Below are positions 25,345-35,165 of a DNA stretch of 56,407 nucleotides, one piece after another (position 1 is the stretch's first letter; the number at the start of each line of letters is the position of its first letter). The DNA lies in assembly GCA_937910695.1 (NCBI GenBank), contig CALEMW010000029.1, forward strand, positions 1-56,407, given 5' to 3'. Below the pieces are notes generated by a model, which was not told the origin of the DNA, ran no database searches, and saw nothing but the letters and a program-made list of their open reading frames with translations. The position numbers and the translations under genes were made by a program. The DNA comes from an uncultured bacterium (GTDB lineage Bacteria; Krumholzibacteriota; Krumholzibacteriia; LZORAL124-64-63).

Positions 25345-27456
25345 TCACCGAATCAACAACACCCTCCGCCCGCTGCTTCCCTCGGCCGATCTGATCCGAA
25401 TCACATATCCTCCCGACGCCAGATCCCGACCGGAATCATCTCGCCCGTTCCATTCCAACTCATGATCCCCAGCATCGTACATTCCGCGCACTAGGCTACG
25501 CACCTTGCTCCCCGCGAGATCGAAAACATCGACCTGCACGTTCGTCCTTCGTTCGAGGGAAAATACGACCGTCGTCCGCGGGTTGAACGGATTGGGATAG
25601 ACCCGCAGCCCGCCCCCCCCCGCCGGCGGCTCCTCGACTACCGCAACCACCCCATCCGGCCCAGCCCGCAGAATCGCTCCACCCGGCCCCACGGCCAACG
25701 CCACGCCGCCGCCCATCAAACAGACATCCTGGAAGTACACCGAGGACGCCGTATCCCTCGTCCAGTTCGCTGCCCCGTCAATGGTGCGGAAGATCCCTTG
25801 GCCCACCGCGACCCCCGTCAGCGCATCGCTGAACTCGACACCATTGAGGTACACATACTCGGGATTCGCCTGCTGGCTCCAGGTCTCGCCGCCGTCGTCG
25901 GTCAGCAGCGTGGCATTGCCGTCCACGCCGCCCACGGCGATGCCATGGAGCAGGTCGGTGAAGTGGATGGACTGCAGGTCGAGATACGAGGCCGCCTGCT
26001 GGGTCCAGGTCAACCCGCCGTCGTCGGTCGCCCTGATGTAACCGTAGAAGGTACACACCCAGCCATGCAGCGCGTCGACGAAGTGGACGGACTGGCCGTA
26101 GTCGTAGGCCGTGCCGCCTCCCACCTCCTGCCAGGTGGCGCCGCCGTCGGCCGTGTGCAGGATCGAACTCGGCGAGCCCACGGCCACGGCGTGGTCGGCG
26201 TCGATCATGGCGACGTCCCAGAGGGTGCCCGAGAACCCGGTAGTGAGGGGCGTCCATGTCAGACCGCCGTCGTCGGTGCGCAAAACGAAGCCGTTCTGTC
26301 CGACGATCAGGCCCGTGTCCGCGTCGGCGAAGTCGACGCCCATCAGGGTGGTGTCGCAGCCGGCGCTGAATTCGGTCCAGGTCAGACCCGCATCAATGGT
26401 CCGCACGATGGTGCCATGGATGCCGACGGCCACGGCGATCTCGTCGGTGGCGTCGTCGATGGCCCACAGGGAGTTGGTCGTTCCGTTCTGGCCGTTGTTC
26501 CACACCGACCATGTCGGGTCGCTGTGCCAGAGGGTGCCGGGACCGCCGGTGACGAACAGGCCTCCGGCGGTGTCGAACTCCAGGCCGTTCCAGTAGGTCG
26601 TCGCCGGAGAGGTGAGGCGGCTCCAGTGAATACCCCAATCGAACGACTGGACGATCACGCCGTTGCCCCCCACGGCCACCGCGGTTTCGCCGTCGCGGTA
26701 GGCGACGTCGAAAAGCCAGGCCGTCGTGCCGCTGCCGCGTAGGAACCAGCTCTGGCCGCCATTGGCCGTCTGGATCATGGCGCCGTTGTAGCCCACCGCC
26801 GCGCCGTGGACGTTGTCGCCGAAGTCCACCGCTTCGAGGCGTTCGGTCGTGGGTGTGGGGATGACCGTCCAGTTTGCTCCCGCATCGACGGTGCGGCAAA
26901 CGATGCCCGCGCCGCCGGCGGCCACGGCCTTGTTCGCGTCGAACAGGTGGACCGAGCGCAGGCGTTCGGTGGTGCCGCTGACCTGGGGCGTCCAGGTGGC
27001 GCCGCCGTCGGTGGTCCAGTAGATGGCACCGGACCAGCCCACGGCCACACCGGTGTCGGTGTCGAGGAAGTCCACCGATTCCAGCCAGGGCGTCGAAGGC
27101 GGTTCCTGATGCGTCCAGGTCTGCCCGCCGTCGGTGGTGCGCAGGATGATGCCGGCGATGTTGGCCTCGCCCACCACGGTGCCGGTGAGCGCGTCGGTGA
27201 AGTCGACGCCCAGCAGCCAGGCATCGAGGCCGACGGGCATGCTGATCCAGGTCGCGCCGCCGTCCTCGGTGCGCACCATGGCACCGCCGTCGCCCACCGC
27301 GTAGATAAGCTGGTCGTCGACTACGGAGAAGTCCTCGAGACCGAGGCCCTGGGGCAAGGGGTTGGTCCATAACCAATCATGGCCGGGTTCGAGGGCGGAC
27401 GTAAGCGTAGGCGTCATCAACACGATCGAAAGCAGGACTAGGCAGATGGCTTTCAT
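25345..27456 (-). CDS. secreted Ycf48-like/BNR repeat protein with FlgD-like sorting module
   Basis: 703 residues. A signal peptide (MKAICLVLLSIVLMTPTLTSA) precedes about fourteen ~43-residue repeats of the type VDFxDxxTGxAVGxxGxIxxTxDGGxTW (for example ILRTTDGGQTWTHQ, IYWTTDGGATWTPQ). Such repeats fold as a seven-bladed or double propeller, as in Ycf48/HCF136-like proteins and BNR sialidase repeats. The final ~85 residues are the sorting module (YPNPFNPRTTVVF to RRVLLIR). No catalytic residues are evident. The ATG at 27456 has GAGGTG upstream; a GTG nine bases earlier is less likely. A surface or extracellular role is inferred. Confidence 0.85.
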   Translation of the reverse strand: MKAICLVLLSIVLMTPTLTSALEPGHDWLWTNPLPQGLGLEDFSVVDDQLIYAVGDGGAMVRTEDGGATWISMPVGLDAWLLGVDFTDALTGTVVGEANIAGIILRTTDGGQTWTHQEPPSTPWLESVDFLDTDTGVAVGWSGAIYWTTDGGATWTPQVSGTTERLRSVHLFDANKAVAAGGAGIVCRTVDAGANWTVIPTPTTERLEAVDFGDNVHGAAVGYNGAMIQTANGGQSWFLRGSGTTAWLFDVAYRDGETAVAVGGNGVIVQSFDWGIHWSRLTSPATTYWNGLEFDTAGGLFVTGGPGTLWHSDPTWSVWNNGQNGTTNSLWAIDDATDEIAVAVGIHGTIVRTIDAGLTWTEFSAGCDTTLMGVDFADADTGLIVGQNGFVLRTDDGGLTWTPLTTGFSGTLWDVAMIDADHAVAVGSPSSILHTADGGATWQEVGGGTAYDYGQSVHFVDALHGWVCTFYGYIRATDDGGLTWTQQAASYLDLQSIHFTDLLHGIAVGGVDGNATLLTDDGGETWSQQANPEYVYLNGVEFSDALTGVAVGQGIFRTIDGAANWTRDTASSVYFQDVCLMGGGVALAVGPGGAILRAGPDGVVAVVEEPPAGGGGLRVYPNPFNPRTTVVFSLERRTNVQVDVFDLAGSKVRSLVRGMYDAGDHELEWNGRDDSGRDLASGGYVIRIRSAEGSSGRRVLLIR

Positions 27457-27561
27457 ACAAGGCACCTCACGAGACGATCACCATCGGCGTCGGGACCGGA
27501 TTGAATGCGAGGGTTCAATCATACCAGATGAGGACCGTACGTGCGGGATCTGATCGAGGAC

Positions 27562-29220
27562 TCAGTCCCCCCGCTTCGCCCGCGAGATCTTCATGGGCTT
27601 GCCCGCCACGAAGGTCTTCTGCAGGTGCTGCATGATGTGGGGCGGCATGCCGTCGGGCAGTTCGACCGTGGCGTACTTGGGATGGATGCGGATCTGGCCG
27701 ATGAAGCGGCTGTTGAGCCCCGTCTCGTTGGCGACGGCGCCCACGATGTTGCGGATTTCCAGGCCGTCGGCCGAGCCCACCTCGATGCGGTAGAGGGCCA
27801 TGGGTCGCGGTGGGCCTCCGGGACCTCTGGTCGGCTTCGGAACATGGCCGCGTTGGAGCGCCGGCCGGGGCTCCTCCCACTGGGGACTCTCCAGGGCCTT
27901 GTTGTCCTCGGCCTGCAGCGGCCGATCGATCTGCGACAGGCAGAGCACGCCGGCAGCAAGCTGCATGAGATCCACGCCCATCTCATCCATAAGCTCGAAA
28001 GTCAGTTCCTGGAAGAACTCCTGGGGCTCCTGCTGCATCACGGCCGTCAGCTTCTCGCTGTACTTCTCGATGCGTTTCTTGGTGACGGTGTCGTGGGTGG
28101 GCATCTCCATGGGCACCAGCTTCTGGCGGGTCGCCCGTTCGATCGAAGTCAAAAAGCGCCGCTCCCGCGGGTTGACGAAAAGGATCGCCTTTCCCGAACG
28201 TCCGGCGCGGCCTGTACGACCAATGCGGTGGATGTACGCTTCCGAATCGCCGGGAATATCGAAGTTGATGACCAGGGAGATACGGTCGACGTCGAGGCCG
28301 CGGGCCGCCACGTCGGTGGCGATCACGATGTCGATCTGACCCCCTTTGAGCCGCTTGATGGTGCGCTCGCGGGCCTCCTGACTCATGTCGCCGTTCAACG
28401 ACGCGACATCGAAGCCGCGGGCCGCCAGTCGCTCGGTCAGTTCCGTGGTCGCCACGCGGGTGCGGGCGAAGATCAGGATGCCGTCGTACGATTCGGTCTC
28501 CAGGATGCGGGCCAGAGCTTCGAACTTGGCGGCGTTGGGGACCACCACGAAAACCTGCTCGATGTTGTCCGCCGTGGAGGTCTTCGACTCGATCCGGATG
28601 ACGGCCGGCTGGTTCATGTACCGCTTGGTGATGTGCTTGATCTGCGGGGGCATGGTGGCTGAAAACAGCGCCATCTGACGCTCGGCCGGCGCCAGAGCCA
28701 TGATGGCCTCGACCTCATCGACGAACCCCATGCGCAGCATTTCGTCGGCCTCGTCGAGCACCAGGCACTTGATCCCGCTCAAGTCGAGAGAACCCCTGCT
28801 CAGGTGGTCCTGGATGCGGCCAGGCGTGCCTACCACAACATGGGGGCCGCGGTGCAGCTGGGTGAACTGGAAGGAATAGCGCTGGCCGCCGTAGATAGGC
28901 ACCACGTGGAAGCCTGGCAGATGGCGGGCGTAGGTCTGAAACGCTTCAGCCACCTGGATGGCCAGCTCGCGGGTCGGCGTCAGCACCAAGACTTGGGGAG
29001 CGTTGACGCTCAGGTCGATGCGCGACAGCAGAGGCAGAGCGAAAGCCGCGGTTTTGCCCGTCCCGGTCTGGGCCAGTCCCAGCACGTCGCGCCCTTCGAG
29101 CAGGGGCGGAATGCACGCGGCCTGGATGGGCAACGGCGACTCGTACCCCAGCTCCACGACGGTGCGGACGAGGGGTAGGGCCAGATTGAGATCGCTGAAA
29201 CCCAGGGTGGGTTGGGACAT
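27562..29220 (-). CDS. deaD: DEAD-box ATP-dependent RNA helicase (CsdA/DeaD-like)
   Basis: 552 residues. All core motifs are visible: the Q motif (GFSDLNLALPLV ... SPLPIQ), AQTGTGKT (50-57), PTRELAIQVAE, VLDEADEML, SATMPPQI, and in the second domain ARGLDVDRISLVINFDIP and HRIGRTGRAGRSG. The C-terminal ~75 residues (ALYRIEVGSADGLEIRNIVGAVANE) form a DbpA-type RNA-binding domain. Proteins of this form unwind RNA in ribosome assembly and cold adaptation, in the cytoplasm. A 105-base gap separates it from the Ycf48-like gene downstream. Confidence 0.95.
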   Translation of the reverse strand: MSQPTLGFSDLNLALPLVRTVVELGYESPLPIQAACIPPLLEGRDVLGLAQTGTGKTAAFALPLLSRIDLSVNAPQVLVLTPTRELAIQVAEAFQTYARHLPGFHVVPIYGGQRYSFQFTQLHRGPHVVVGTPGRIQDHLSRGSLDLSGIKCLVLDEADEMLRMGFVDEVEAIMALAPAERQMALFSATMPPQIKHITKRYMNQPAVIRIESKTSTADNIEQVFVVVPNAAKFEALARILETESYDGILIFARTRVATTELTERLAARGFDVASLNGDMSQEARERTIKRLKGGQIDIVIATDVAARGLDVDRISLVINFDIPGDSEAYIHRIGRTGRAGRSGKAILFVNPRERRFLTSIERATRQKLVPMEMPTHDTVTKKRIEKYSEKLTAVMQQEPQEFFQELTFELMDEMGVDLMQLAAGVLCLSQIDRPLQAEDNKALESPQWEEPRPALQRGHVPKPTRGPGGPPRPMALYRIEVGSADGLEIRNIVGAVANETGLNSRFIGQIRIHPKYATVELPDGMPPHIMQHLQKTFVAGKPMKISRAKRGD

Positions 29221-29358
29221 AGGGAGAGCTCCGAAGCGAAGGGAAAACGTACAAAAACGGGTTTCAGGTCAAAGGAAACACATATTTCAACAGAAGCTAC
29301 TAATAAGAATCCCGACCATCAGTGGCGCCACGACCATGTTTCAACCCCATCATACCCG

Positions 29359-29387
29359 TTGCGGGCTTATATCAACTTGAGTATAGT
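29359..29387 (+). promoter_or_regulatory. candidate sigma-70-type promoter for the STAS gene
   Basis: TTGCGG and TATAGT are separated by 17 bases. The -10 box matches the consensus at 5 of 6 positions and the -35 at 3. It lies 64 bases before the STAS start, in an AT-rich stretch between divergent genes. Confidence 0.5.
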
Positions 29388-29450
29388 GGATCAATTCGGT
29401 CTTTTATAAAGACGAGCCCCGTCACGTTTCGAAACACCAGGAGACCCGTC

Positions 29451-29798
29451 ATGAAGTTCCAGTTCAGCAAAGACACCGATATCGATGTCGTCACCTTGTC
29501 CGGTAACGTGATGGGAGGTCCGGAGTTCGAGCCGCTCCATAATCAGGTCAAGGAGATGGTCGAGGCGGGAGCCAGGAAATTCCTCTTCGACTTCGGCAGC
29601 GTCAAGTGGATCAACTCCACCGGCGTGGGCATCATGGTGTCGCTGTATCTGTCGATCAAAAACGGCGGTGGACGCATGGTCATCTGTCGCCCCAACGAGC
29701 GCGTGCGCGGCACCTACTTCATCTCGCAGGTCGACAGCCTGTTCGAAACCTTCGAGGCCATCGAAGAAGGCCAGAAGGCTCTCAGCGCCTCGGCTTGA
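29451..29798 (+). CDS. STAS-domain anti-sigma factor antagonist
   Basis: 115 residues, one STAS domain. The phosphorylatable Ser lies in FDFGSVKWINSTGVGIMVSLYLS, the conserved (D/N)S(T/S)G(V/L)G motif. Such proteins bind anti-sigma kinases when dephosphorylated and release a sigma factor or other partner. AGGAGA lies about ten bases before the ATG at 29451. The gene for a SpoIIE-type phosphatase converges on it from the other side, 76 bases away, a natural activating partner. No anti-sigma kinase gene is in the window. Confidence 0.92.
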   Translation: MKFQFSKDTDIDVVTLSGNVMGGPEFEPLHNQVKEMVEAGARKFLFDFGSVKWINSTGVGIMVSLYLSIKNGGGRMVICRPNERVRGTYFISQVDSLFETFEAIEEGQKALSASA

Positions 29799-29873
29799 GG
29801 TCGACGGCGCCCTCTTCAGGTTCCGCGACCACGGCGGCCAGTTCGGTAACGTCGTCGGATCGCAGGATTCAGC

Positions 29874-31511
29874 TCACGGCAAACGCCGCAATACGAGCAG
29901 GGTGACGTCGTCTCCCACCGGAGCGTCGCCCCTGAAATCGCTCACGTCCTTGAGGGATGCGTCGCGAATCTCCTGGGCCGTGCCGCCTCTCTGGGCCACG
30001 AGAAAATCCTGGAATCGCTCGTCGCCGTAGTCATGGTCCTCGTCGCGCCAGGTCTCAGGAATGCCGTCGCTGTAGAGCGCCAGAACATCGCCCGGCTGCA
30101 GAGTCAACTCGTCCTTCTTCCAGGTCCCCGTATCGAGCAACGCAACCGGCAGTCCTGTCGAACCGATGATCTCCACGGCCCCATGAGCCCTCACGAGCAC
30201 CGGTGGGTTGTGGCCGGCGTTGACGTATTCGAGGCGACCGGTGGCCGGATCGAGCACTCCTAGAAACAGGGTGGAGTAGCGCATGGGATCCGTCGTCCGC
30301 CAGAGCTGGCGGTTGAGATTCGACGTCAACGAGGCGAGGTCCGGATCGGCTTCGAGCATCGCTCGGAGCAAAGGCACCAGCGAAGAAACCAGCAGCGCAG
30401 CGCCGAGGCCCTTGCCGGCGACGTCGCCGACCACCACGGCGACCCTTCCGTCGGGCAGAGTCGAGACATCGTACAGATCGCCGCCCACCTCGAAGCAGGG
30501 CTCGATGTGGGCGCAGACTTCGTAGCCTGGGATCTCCGGCAGCACGGTGGGGATGATGGTCTGAAGGATGGAGCGGGCGGCGTCCAGTTCCGTGTCGAGC
30601 CTTCTCTTCTCGGCCTCCATGGCGTCGTAGCGTGCATGTGTCAGGGCGACGGCGATCACGTTGGCCAGCATGGAGAAGGCCACCAACTCGTCGCGGGTGT
30701 AGTGGCGAGTGGGATCGGTCGTATCGGCGTAGAGAATGCCGATGACGTTCTTGTTGTCGAACAGCGGCGTCGCCATGGCCGAGCGGATGCCCGATGAGAT
30801 GATGCTCTGCTGCTGCATGAGGTCGCTGGTGCCCCCCCCTTCCTCCAGCAGAAACGACGTGCGCTCCTCCAGCACACGCGAAACCATCGTGCGGCTCAAC
30901 GTCACATTGCTGCCGTCGCCGCCACCGCGGAGGCGCGAAGCCCGGATCGTCGGCTCGGACCTTCCATTCTCACTCAACAGGAGAAACGCGCGTTCCGGAT
31001 CCATGGCCGACTCCACAAGATCGAGGATCGGCTCGAAGAGTTCCTCGGGTGCGCGGGGCACCGTCAAGAGATCGCCGGCTCCTGCGAGACACCGGAAGAG
31101 TTCGGAACGCTTGTGTTGACCGGGGCGGGGTTTGTCCTGGACTTCATCCCAGGACACGGCGATTCCCGGTAAATCGCGATGAGGATCGAGGGTCAGGGTT
31201 CCCCGTGATGGTGGCTGTTCACCGAAGTAGAGCACGACGTCGGCGAAGTTCACCGTATCGCCAAGGGCGAGGGGGGTGGGCGCCTTGACCGCCGCACTGT
31301 TGACCTGCGTTCCGTTGTGACTGCCCAGATCCTCCACGAGTACACGGCCGCCCGAGCTGACCAAGGCTGCGTGCCTGCGCGAAACAGAAGTGTTGCTCAG
31401 AACCAGATCACAGTCAGTGGCCCGACCGACGACATGACGCCCGTCGTTCAAAGGGTAGCGGAAAACTTTCCCGTCGATGGTTCCGACGAGAGCAGGCTCT
31501 GGATTCGCCAT
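29874..31511 (-). CDS. FHA-GAF-SpoIIE/RsbU-type serine phosphatase
   Basis: 545 residues in three parts. The N-terminal FHA domain (about 1-95) has HVVGRATDCDLVLSNTSVSRRHA and GSHNGTQVN, which binds phosphothreonine. A GAF domain (about 155-300) senses small ligands. The C-terminal PP2C-like SpoIIE domain (about 325-545) has EVGGDLYDVSTLPDGRVAVVVGDVAGKG, YVNAGHNPPVLV and YSDGIPE with the metal-binding Asp. It probably dephosphorylates a STAS protein such as its neighbour. The FHA domain could dock it to a target phosphorylated by the Ser/Thr kinase encoded 1 kb away. Confidence 0.93.
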   Translation of the reverse strand: MANPEPALVGTIDGKVFRYPLNDGRHVVGRATDCDLVLSNTSVSRRHAALVSSGGRVLVEDLGSHNGTQVNSAAVKAPTPLALGDTVNFADVVLYFGEQPPSRGTLTLDPHRDLPGIAVSWDEVQDKPRPGQHKRSELFRCLAGAGDLLTVPRAPEELFEPILDLVESAMDPERAFLLLSENGRSEPTIRASRLRGGGDGSNVTLSRTMVSRVLEERTSFLLEEGGGTSDLMQQQSIISSGIRSAMATPLFDNKNVIGILYADTTDPTRHYTRDELVAFSMLANVIAVALTHARYDAMEAEKRRLDTELDAARSILQTIIPTVLPEIPGYEVCAHIEPCFEVGGDLYDVSTLPDGRVAVVVGDVAGKGLGAALLVSSLVPLLRAMLEADPDLASLTSNLNRQLWRTTDPMRYSTLFLGVLDPATGRLEYVNAGHNPPVLVRAHGAVEIIGSTGLPVALLDTGTWKKDELTLQPGDVLALYSDGIPETWRDEDHDYGDERFQDFLVAQRGGTAQEIRDASLKDVSDFRGDAPVGDDVTLLVLRRLP

Positions 31512-31612
31512 GTGCTGTTCTCCCAGGCGGGTGAGTCAAGCAACTTCGGCTGACACATAAAAAGAAGATCAAATCAGTATAAACTAGGCCCGACTCACCG
31601 GCAATCCAGGCT

Positions 31613-32332
31613 TCACTCCAAGCGTTCGGCCAGAGCCGCAGGCAGGCCTGACTCGAGAATCTTACGCTGGGCGGCAGCGACGTCGTATTCGAGCCGGATC
31701 TGGGTGACGCCGCCCGTCTCATGATCGAAGACGGCGTAACCGGCACGGGGGTCGTGATCACGCGGCTGCCCCACGCTGCCAACGCTCACCAACCAGCGGT
31801 CACCGATCGCAGTGTCGACTTCGGCTTCGACCACCCTTGCCAGCGTACTTCCGTGTTCATACCAGGCGAACATCATATGCGAGTGGCCGATGAAGCTGAG
31901 GCGTGTTTCCTGATGGGCGAAATGCCGCGCAGCATCGAGGCTGGAATTCACATAGTGCCAGGCCGACGGTTCATCAAGGGAGGCGTGGCAGTAGGTCGCA
32001 TCGGCGTCGGCGATGATCATCGGCAGTCCAGCCAGCCAGACCTTGCGTTCGGCGCCAAGCTTCTCACGCGTCCAGGTGATGGCTGCATGGGCCTGGGCGT
32101 TGATGCCGAGAAGCGGCCCCTCGCCCACCGCCATGGCGTCGTGGTTGCCGAGGATGCAGCGCATGTTGGGCATGTTGCGGATCACATCGACACAGGCGTC
32201 GGGGTCTGCGTTGTAGCCGACGATGTCGCCGAGGCAGACGTAGTCATCGACGCCCGCAGTGTCGGCATGGTCGAGCACGGCCTGGAGGGCTTCTAGATTG
32301 GCGTGAATGTCGCTGATGACTGCAGTTTTCAT
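31613..32332 (-). CDS. calcineurin-like metallophosphoesterase (YfcE/MJ0936-like)
   Basis: 239 residues. The metal-binding motifs appear in order: SDIHANLEALQAVLDH, GDIVGYNADPD, GNHDAMA, CHASL and GHSHMMFAW. These define a small cytoplasmic phosphoesterase with a two-metal centre. The substrate could be a cyclic nucleotide or a phosphodiester. The ATG at 32332 (MKTAVISDIHAN) is preceded by AGGGAAC; 58 in-frame residues upstream do not resemble the family. It diverges from the kinase gene, 157 bases apart. Confidence 0.9.
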   Translation of the reverse strand: MKTAVISDIHANLEALQAVLDHADTAGVDDYVCLGDIVGYNADPDACVDVIRNMPNMRCILGNHDAMAVGEGPLLGINAQAHAAITWTREKLGAERKVWLAGLPMIIADADATYCHASLDEPSAWHYVNSSLDAARHFAHQETRLSFIGHSHMMFAWYEHGSTLARVVEAEVDTAIGDRWLVSVGSVGQPRDHDPRAGYAVFDHETGGVTQIRLEYDVAAAQRKILESGLPAALAERLE

Positions 32333-32489
32333 GTTCCCTGTACCGAGAAAGGAGGATTTGTACATTCCGGCCAAGATAGAGGCGTTGAGACCGGACGCCA
32401 ACCGGTTCTGCCAACCACTATGGCGTGATTGAGGTGATTCGGCTACAATAAGATGAAATTGATCCTGATTATTCGTATCGGAGGGGCCC

Positions 32490-35165
32490 TTGATCGGCAA
32501 ACTCATCGCTCATTACGAGGTTCTTGCACTGATCGGACGCGGGGGTATGGGCGAGGTCTACCGCGCTCACGACACGGTCCTCGGCCGCGACGTGGCCCTG
32601 AAGATCCTGCCCCAGGAATTCGCTGCCGACGCCGATCGCATGGCCCGCTTCCAGCGCGAGGCCAAGCTGCTGGCCTCCCTGAACCACCCCAACATCGCCT
32701 CGATTTTCGGCTTCGAGCATACGCCCGAGTGCACGTTCCTGGTGATGGAGCTGGTCGAGGGCGAGGATTTGTCGGAAGTGCTCAAGCGCGGCGCCGTCAC
32801 GGTGGACGAAGCGGTCGACATCGCCCGTCAGATCGCCGAAGGCCTCGAGGAGGCCCACGAGAAGGGCATCATCCACCGGGACCTGAAACCGGCCAACGTG
32901 AAGCGCACGCCGGAGGGCAAGATCAAGGTCCTGGACTTCGGCCTGGCACGAGCCCTTTCCGGCCAAACAGCTGTCGAAGAGCACGTCAGCAGCGCCCCGA
33001 CCATGACCGCCGCCATGACCCAGACCGGCACCGTGCTCGGCACCGCGGCCTACATGAGCCCCGAACAGGCGCGCGGCAAGGAAGTCGACCGACGCACCGA
33101 CATCTGGGCTTTCGGCGTGCTGCTGTTCGAGATGCTCACCGGAAAGCAACTGTTCGCCGGCGAGACTGCGAGCGACACCCTGGCCGGCATCCTCAAGACC
33201 GAGCCCGACTGGGACGACCTGCCCGACGACCTGCCTCCCCAGGTGGAGCGTGTGCTGCGACGATGCCTCTCGAAGGATCCCCGCCAGCGATTGCGCGACA
33301 TCGGCGAGGCTCGAGTCCGCCTGGAGAACCCGGGTGCCGAATCCGGCATCTTGACCGGAGCGATCTCGGCCGTGTCGCTGCCGGACGACAAGCCGCGCAC
33401 CGCGCTGCTGCCCTGGGCGGTGACGGTTGTCGCCATAGCCGCGGCACTCTGGTTCGCCCTCGGTACAGGGAAGCAGGACATCGACGCCCGCCTCATGCAC
33501 CTCGCCATCGCCGCGCCCGAGGATGCCGTGTTCAACGTGGAGGGCTCGTATCCCGGCCTGCCGGCGATCTCCCCCGACGGCCGTCACATCGTGTTCAGCG
33601 GCAAGTCGGTCGAGGACGGCTCCGTGCAGCTCTACATCCGCGCCATCGACGCGGACCAGTCCGTGGCCCTCGACCGCACGAAGAACGCGCAGTACCCGTT
33701 CTGGGCGCCCGACGGCCAGTGGATCGGTTTCTACGACCGCGACGAGGGCCTCAAGAAGATCATGATCGGCGGCGGTCCCGCCCAGACCATCTGCCCCGCC
33801 CCGAACGGCAAGGGAGGCAGCTGGAACGAAGCGGGCCAGATCATCTTCACGCCGGAGTACAACGCCGCCATCTACGTCGTGCCGGCCGTGGGCGGGGAAC
33901 CGAAACAGATCACGAAGCTCGAGAGCGACGAGGGATTCGATTCCCACCGCCACCCCCAGTTCCTGCCCGACGGTCGTCGCTTCCTGTACCTGGCACGAGG
34001 CGCCGGCGGCCGTGATTCCGAACTGCGGATCGGGGACCTGGACGGAAGCGATCCCATCGTGGTCATGAAGGTCTCGACGGCCGCCCAGTACGCTTCGGGC
34101 TACCTGCTGTATCTGAACCAGCAGACCCTGATGGCCCAGCCCTTCGACCCCGACACCGGCACGCTCAGCGGCACGCCGGCCACGGTGATCGACGACGTGA
34201 TGATCATCACGGGCGCCGCCAAGGGTTCGTTCTGCGCTTCGGACCAGGGCACGATCATCTATCTGCGGGGCATGGCCAACTTCGAGGCGGGCCTCAACTG
34301 GGTCGACCGCAAGGGCAACATCCTGGGCCCGGTGGGCGACCAGGCCAACTACAACTCGGTCGCGCTGTCCCCGGACGATTCGCGGGTGGCCGTGACCATC
34401 ATCGACGCCCAGGCCGGCACCGGGGACATCTGGATCGTCGAGATCGAGCGCAACTTCCGCACCCGGTTCACCAACACCCCGGCCGACGAGCTCTACCCCG
34501 TCTGGATCAACGGCGGCAATTCGCTGATGTTCGTCTCGGACCGCAGCGGTAAATACGCAGTCTACCGCCAGGACATCGGCGGTACCGGCGAGACGGAGCT
34601 CGTGCTCGAGCTGCCGACCGCGATCTTTCTCTGGGACTGTTCCGCCGACGGGCGTACGATCCTGTACTCGACGATCGGCGAGGATTCGGCGCTGGACCTC
34701 TGGGCCGCCGACGTCACAGGCCAGGAGGAGCCCCGCCTGATCCGACGGACCCCCGCGGACGACGGCGCCGCCAACTTCTCACCCGACGGCCGCTGGATCT
34801 CGTTCTGGTCGGAGGAGTCCGGCAGCGGCCAGGTCTATCTCGCGCCCTGGCCGGCCATGACGCCCATCTCCCAGGTGTCCACCGCCACCGGCGGGTGGTC
34901 GTTCTGGAACAGCAAAGGCACGGAGCTGATCTACCAGGACCAGACAGGCCGGCTCCTGTCGGCACCCCTGGGTTTCGAAGGAGGGCGAATGAACATCGGC
35001 GTGCCGGAACCCATGTTCGATCACGGCTCCGTTCAGCTGGAGGGCGCCCTTCTCGATCTCGCCGCCGACAACGAGCGCTTCCTGGCGGTCAGTTCGATCG
35101 CTATGGACCCGCCGTCCTACTGCGACGTTCTGCTCAACTGGACGACGAAGCTGGAACAACCATGA
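32490..35165 (+). CDS. membrane Ser/Thr protein kinase with PD40/TolB-like propeller
   Basis: 891 residues. The kinase domain (about 8-275) has GRGGMGEVY, Lys38 in VALKIL, HRDLKPANVK with Asp131, and DFG at 149-151. One membrane helix (about 306-326) follows. The rest is a propeller of PD40/WD40-like blades (ISPDGRHIVFSG, WAPDGQWIGFYD, LSPDDSRVAVTI, FSPDGRWISFWSE), placed outside the inner membrane, probably as a sensor. This layout is frequent in Acidobacteria and related phyla. The start codon is TTG, four bases after GGAGGGGC. The stop overlaps the next gene by four bases. Confidence 0.93.
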   Translation: MIGKLIAHYEVLALIGRGGMGEVYRAHDTVLGRDVALKILPQEFAADADRMARFQREAKLLASLNHPNIASIFGFEHTPECTFLVMELVEGEDLSEVLKRGAVTVDEAVDIARQIAEGLEEAHEKGIIHRDLKPANVKRTPEGKIKVLDFGLARALSGQTAVEEHVSSAPTMTAAMTQTGTVLGTAAYMSPEQARGKEVDRRTDIWAFGVLLFEMLTGKQLFAGETASDTLAGILKTEPDWDDLPDDLPPQVERVLRRCLSKDPRQRLRDIGEARVRLENPGAESGILTGAISAVSLPDDKPRTALLPWAVTVVAIAAALWFALGTGKQDIDARLMHLAIAAPEDAVFNVEGSYPGLPAISPDGRHIVFSGKSVEDGSVQLYIRAIDADQSVALDRTKNAQYPFWAPDGQWIGFYDRDEGLKKIMIGGGPAQTICPAPNGKGGSWNEAGQIIFTPEYNAAIYVVPAVGGEPKQITKLESDEGFDSHRHPQFLPDGRRFLYLARGAGGRDSELRIGDLDGSDPIVVMKVSTAAQYASGYLLYLNQQTLMAQPFDPDTGTLSGTPATVIDDVMIITGAAKGSFCASDQGTIIYLRGMANFEAGLNWVDRKGNILGPVGDQANYNSVALSPDDSRVAVTIIDAQAGTGDIWIVEIERNFRTRFTNTPADELYPVWINGGNSLMFVSDRSGKYAVYRQDIGGTGETELVLELPTAIFLWDCSADGRTILYSTIGEDSALDLWAADVTGQEEPRLIRRTPADDGAANFSPDGRWISFWSEESGSGQVYLAPWPAMTPISQVSTATGGWSFWNSKGTELIYQDQTGRLLSAPLGFEGGRMNIGVPEPMFDHGSVQLEGALLDLAADNERFLAVSSIAMDPPSYCDVLLNWTTKLEQP

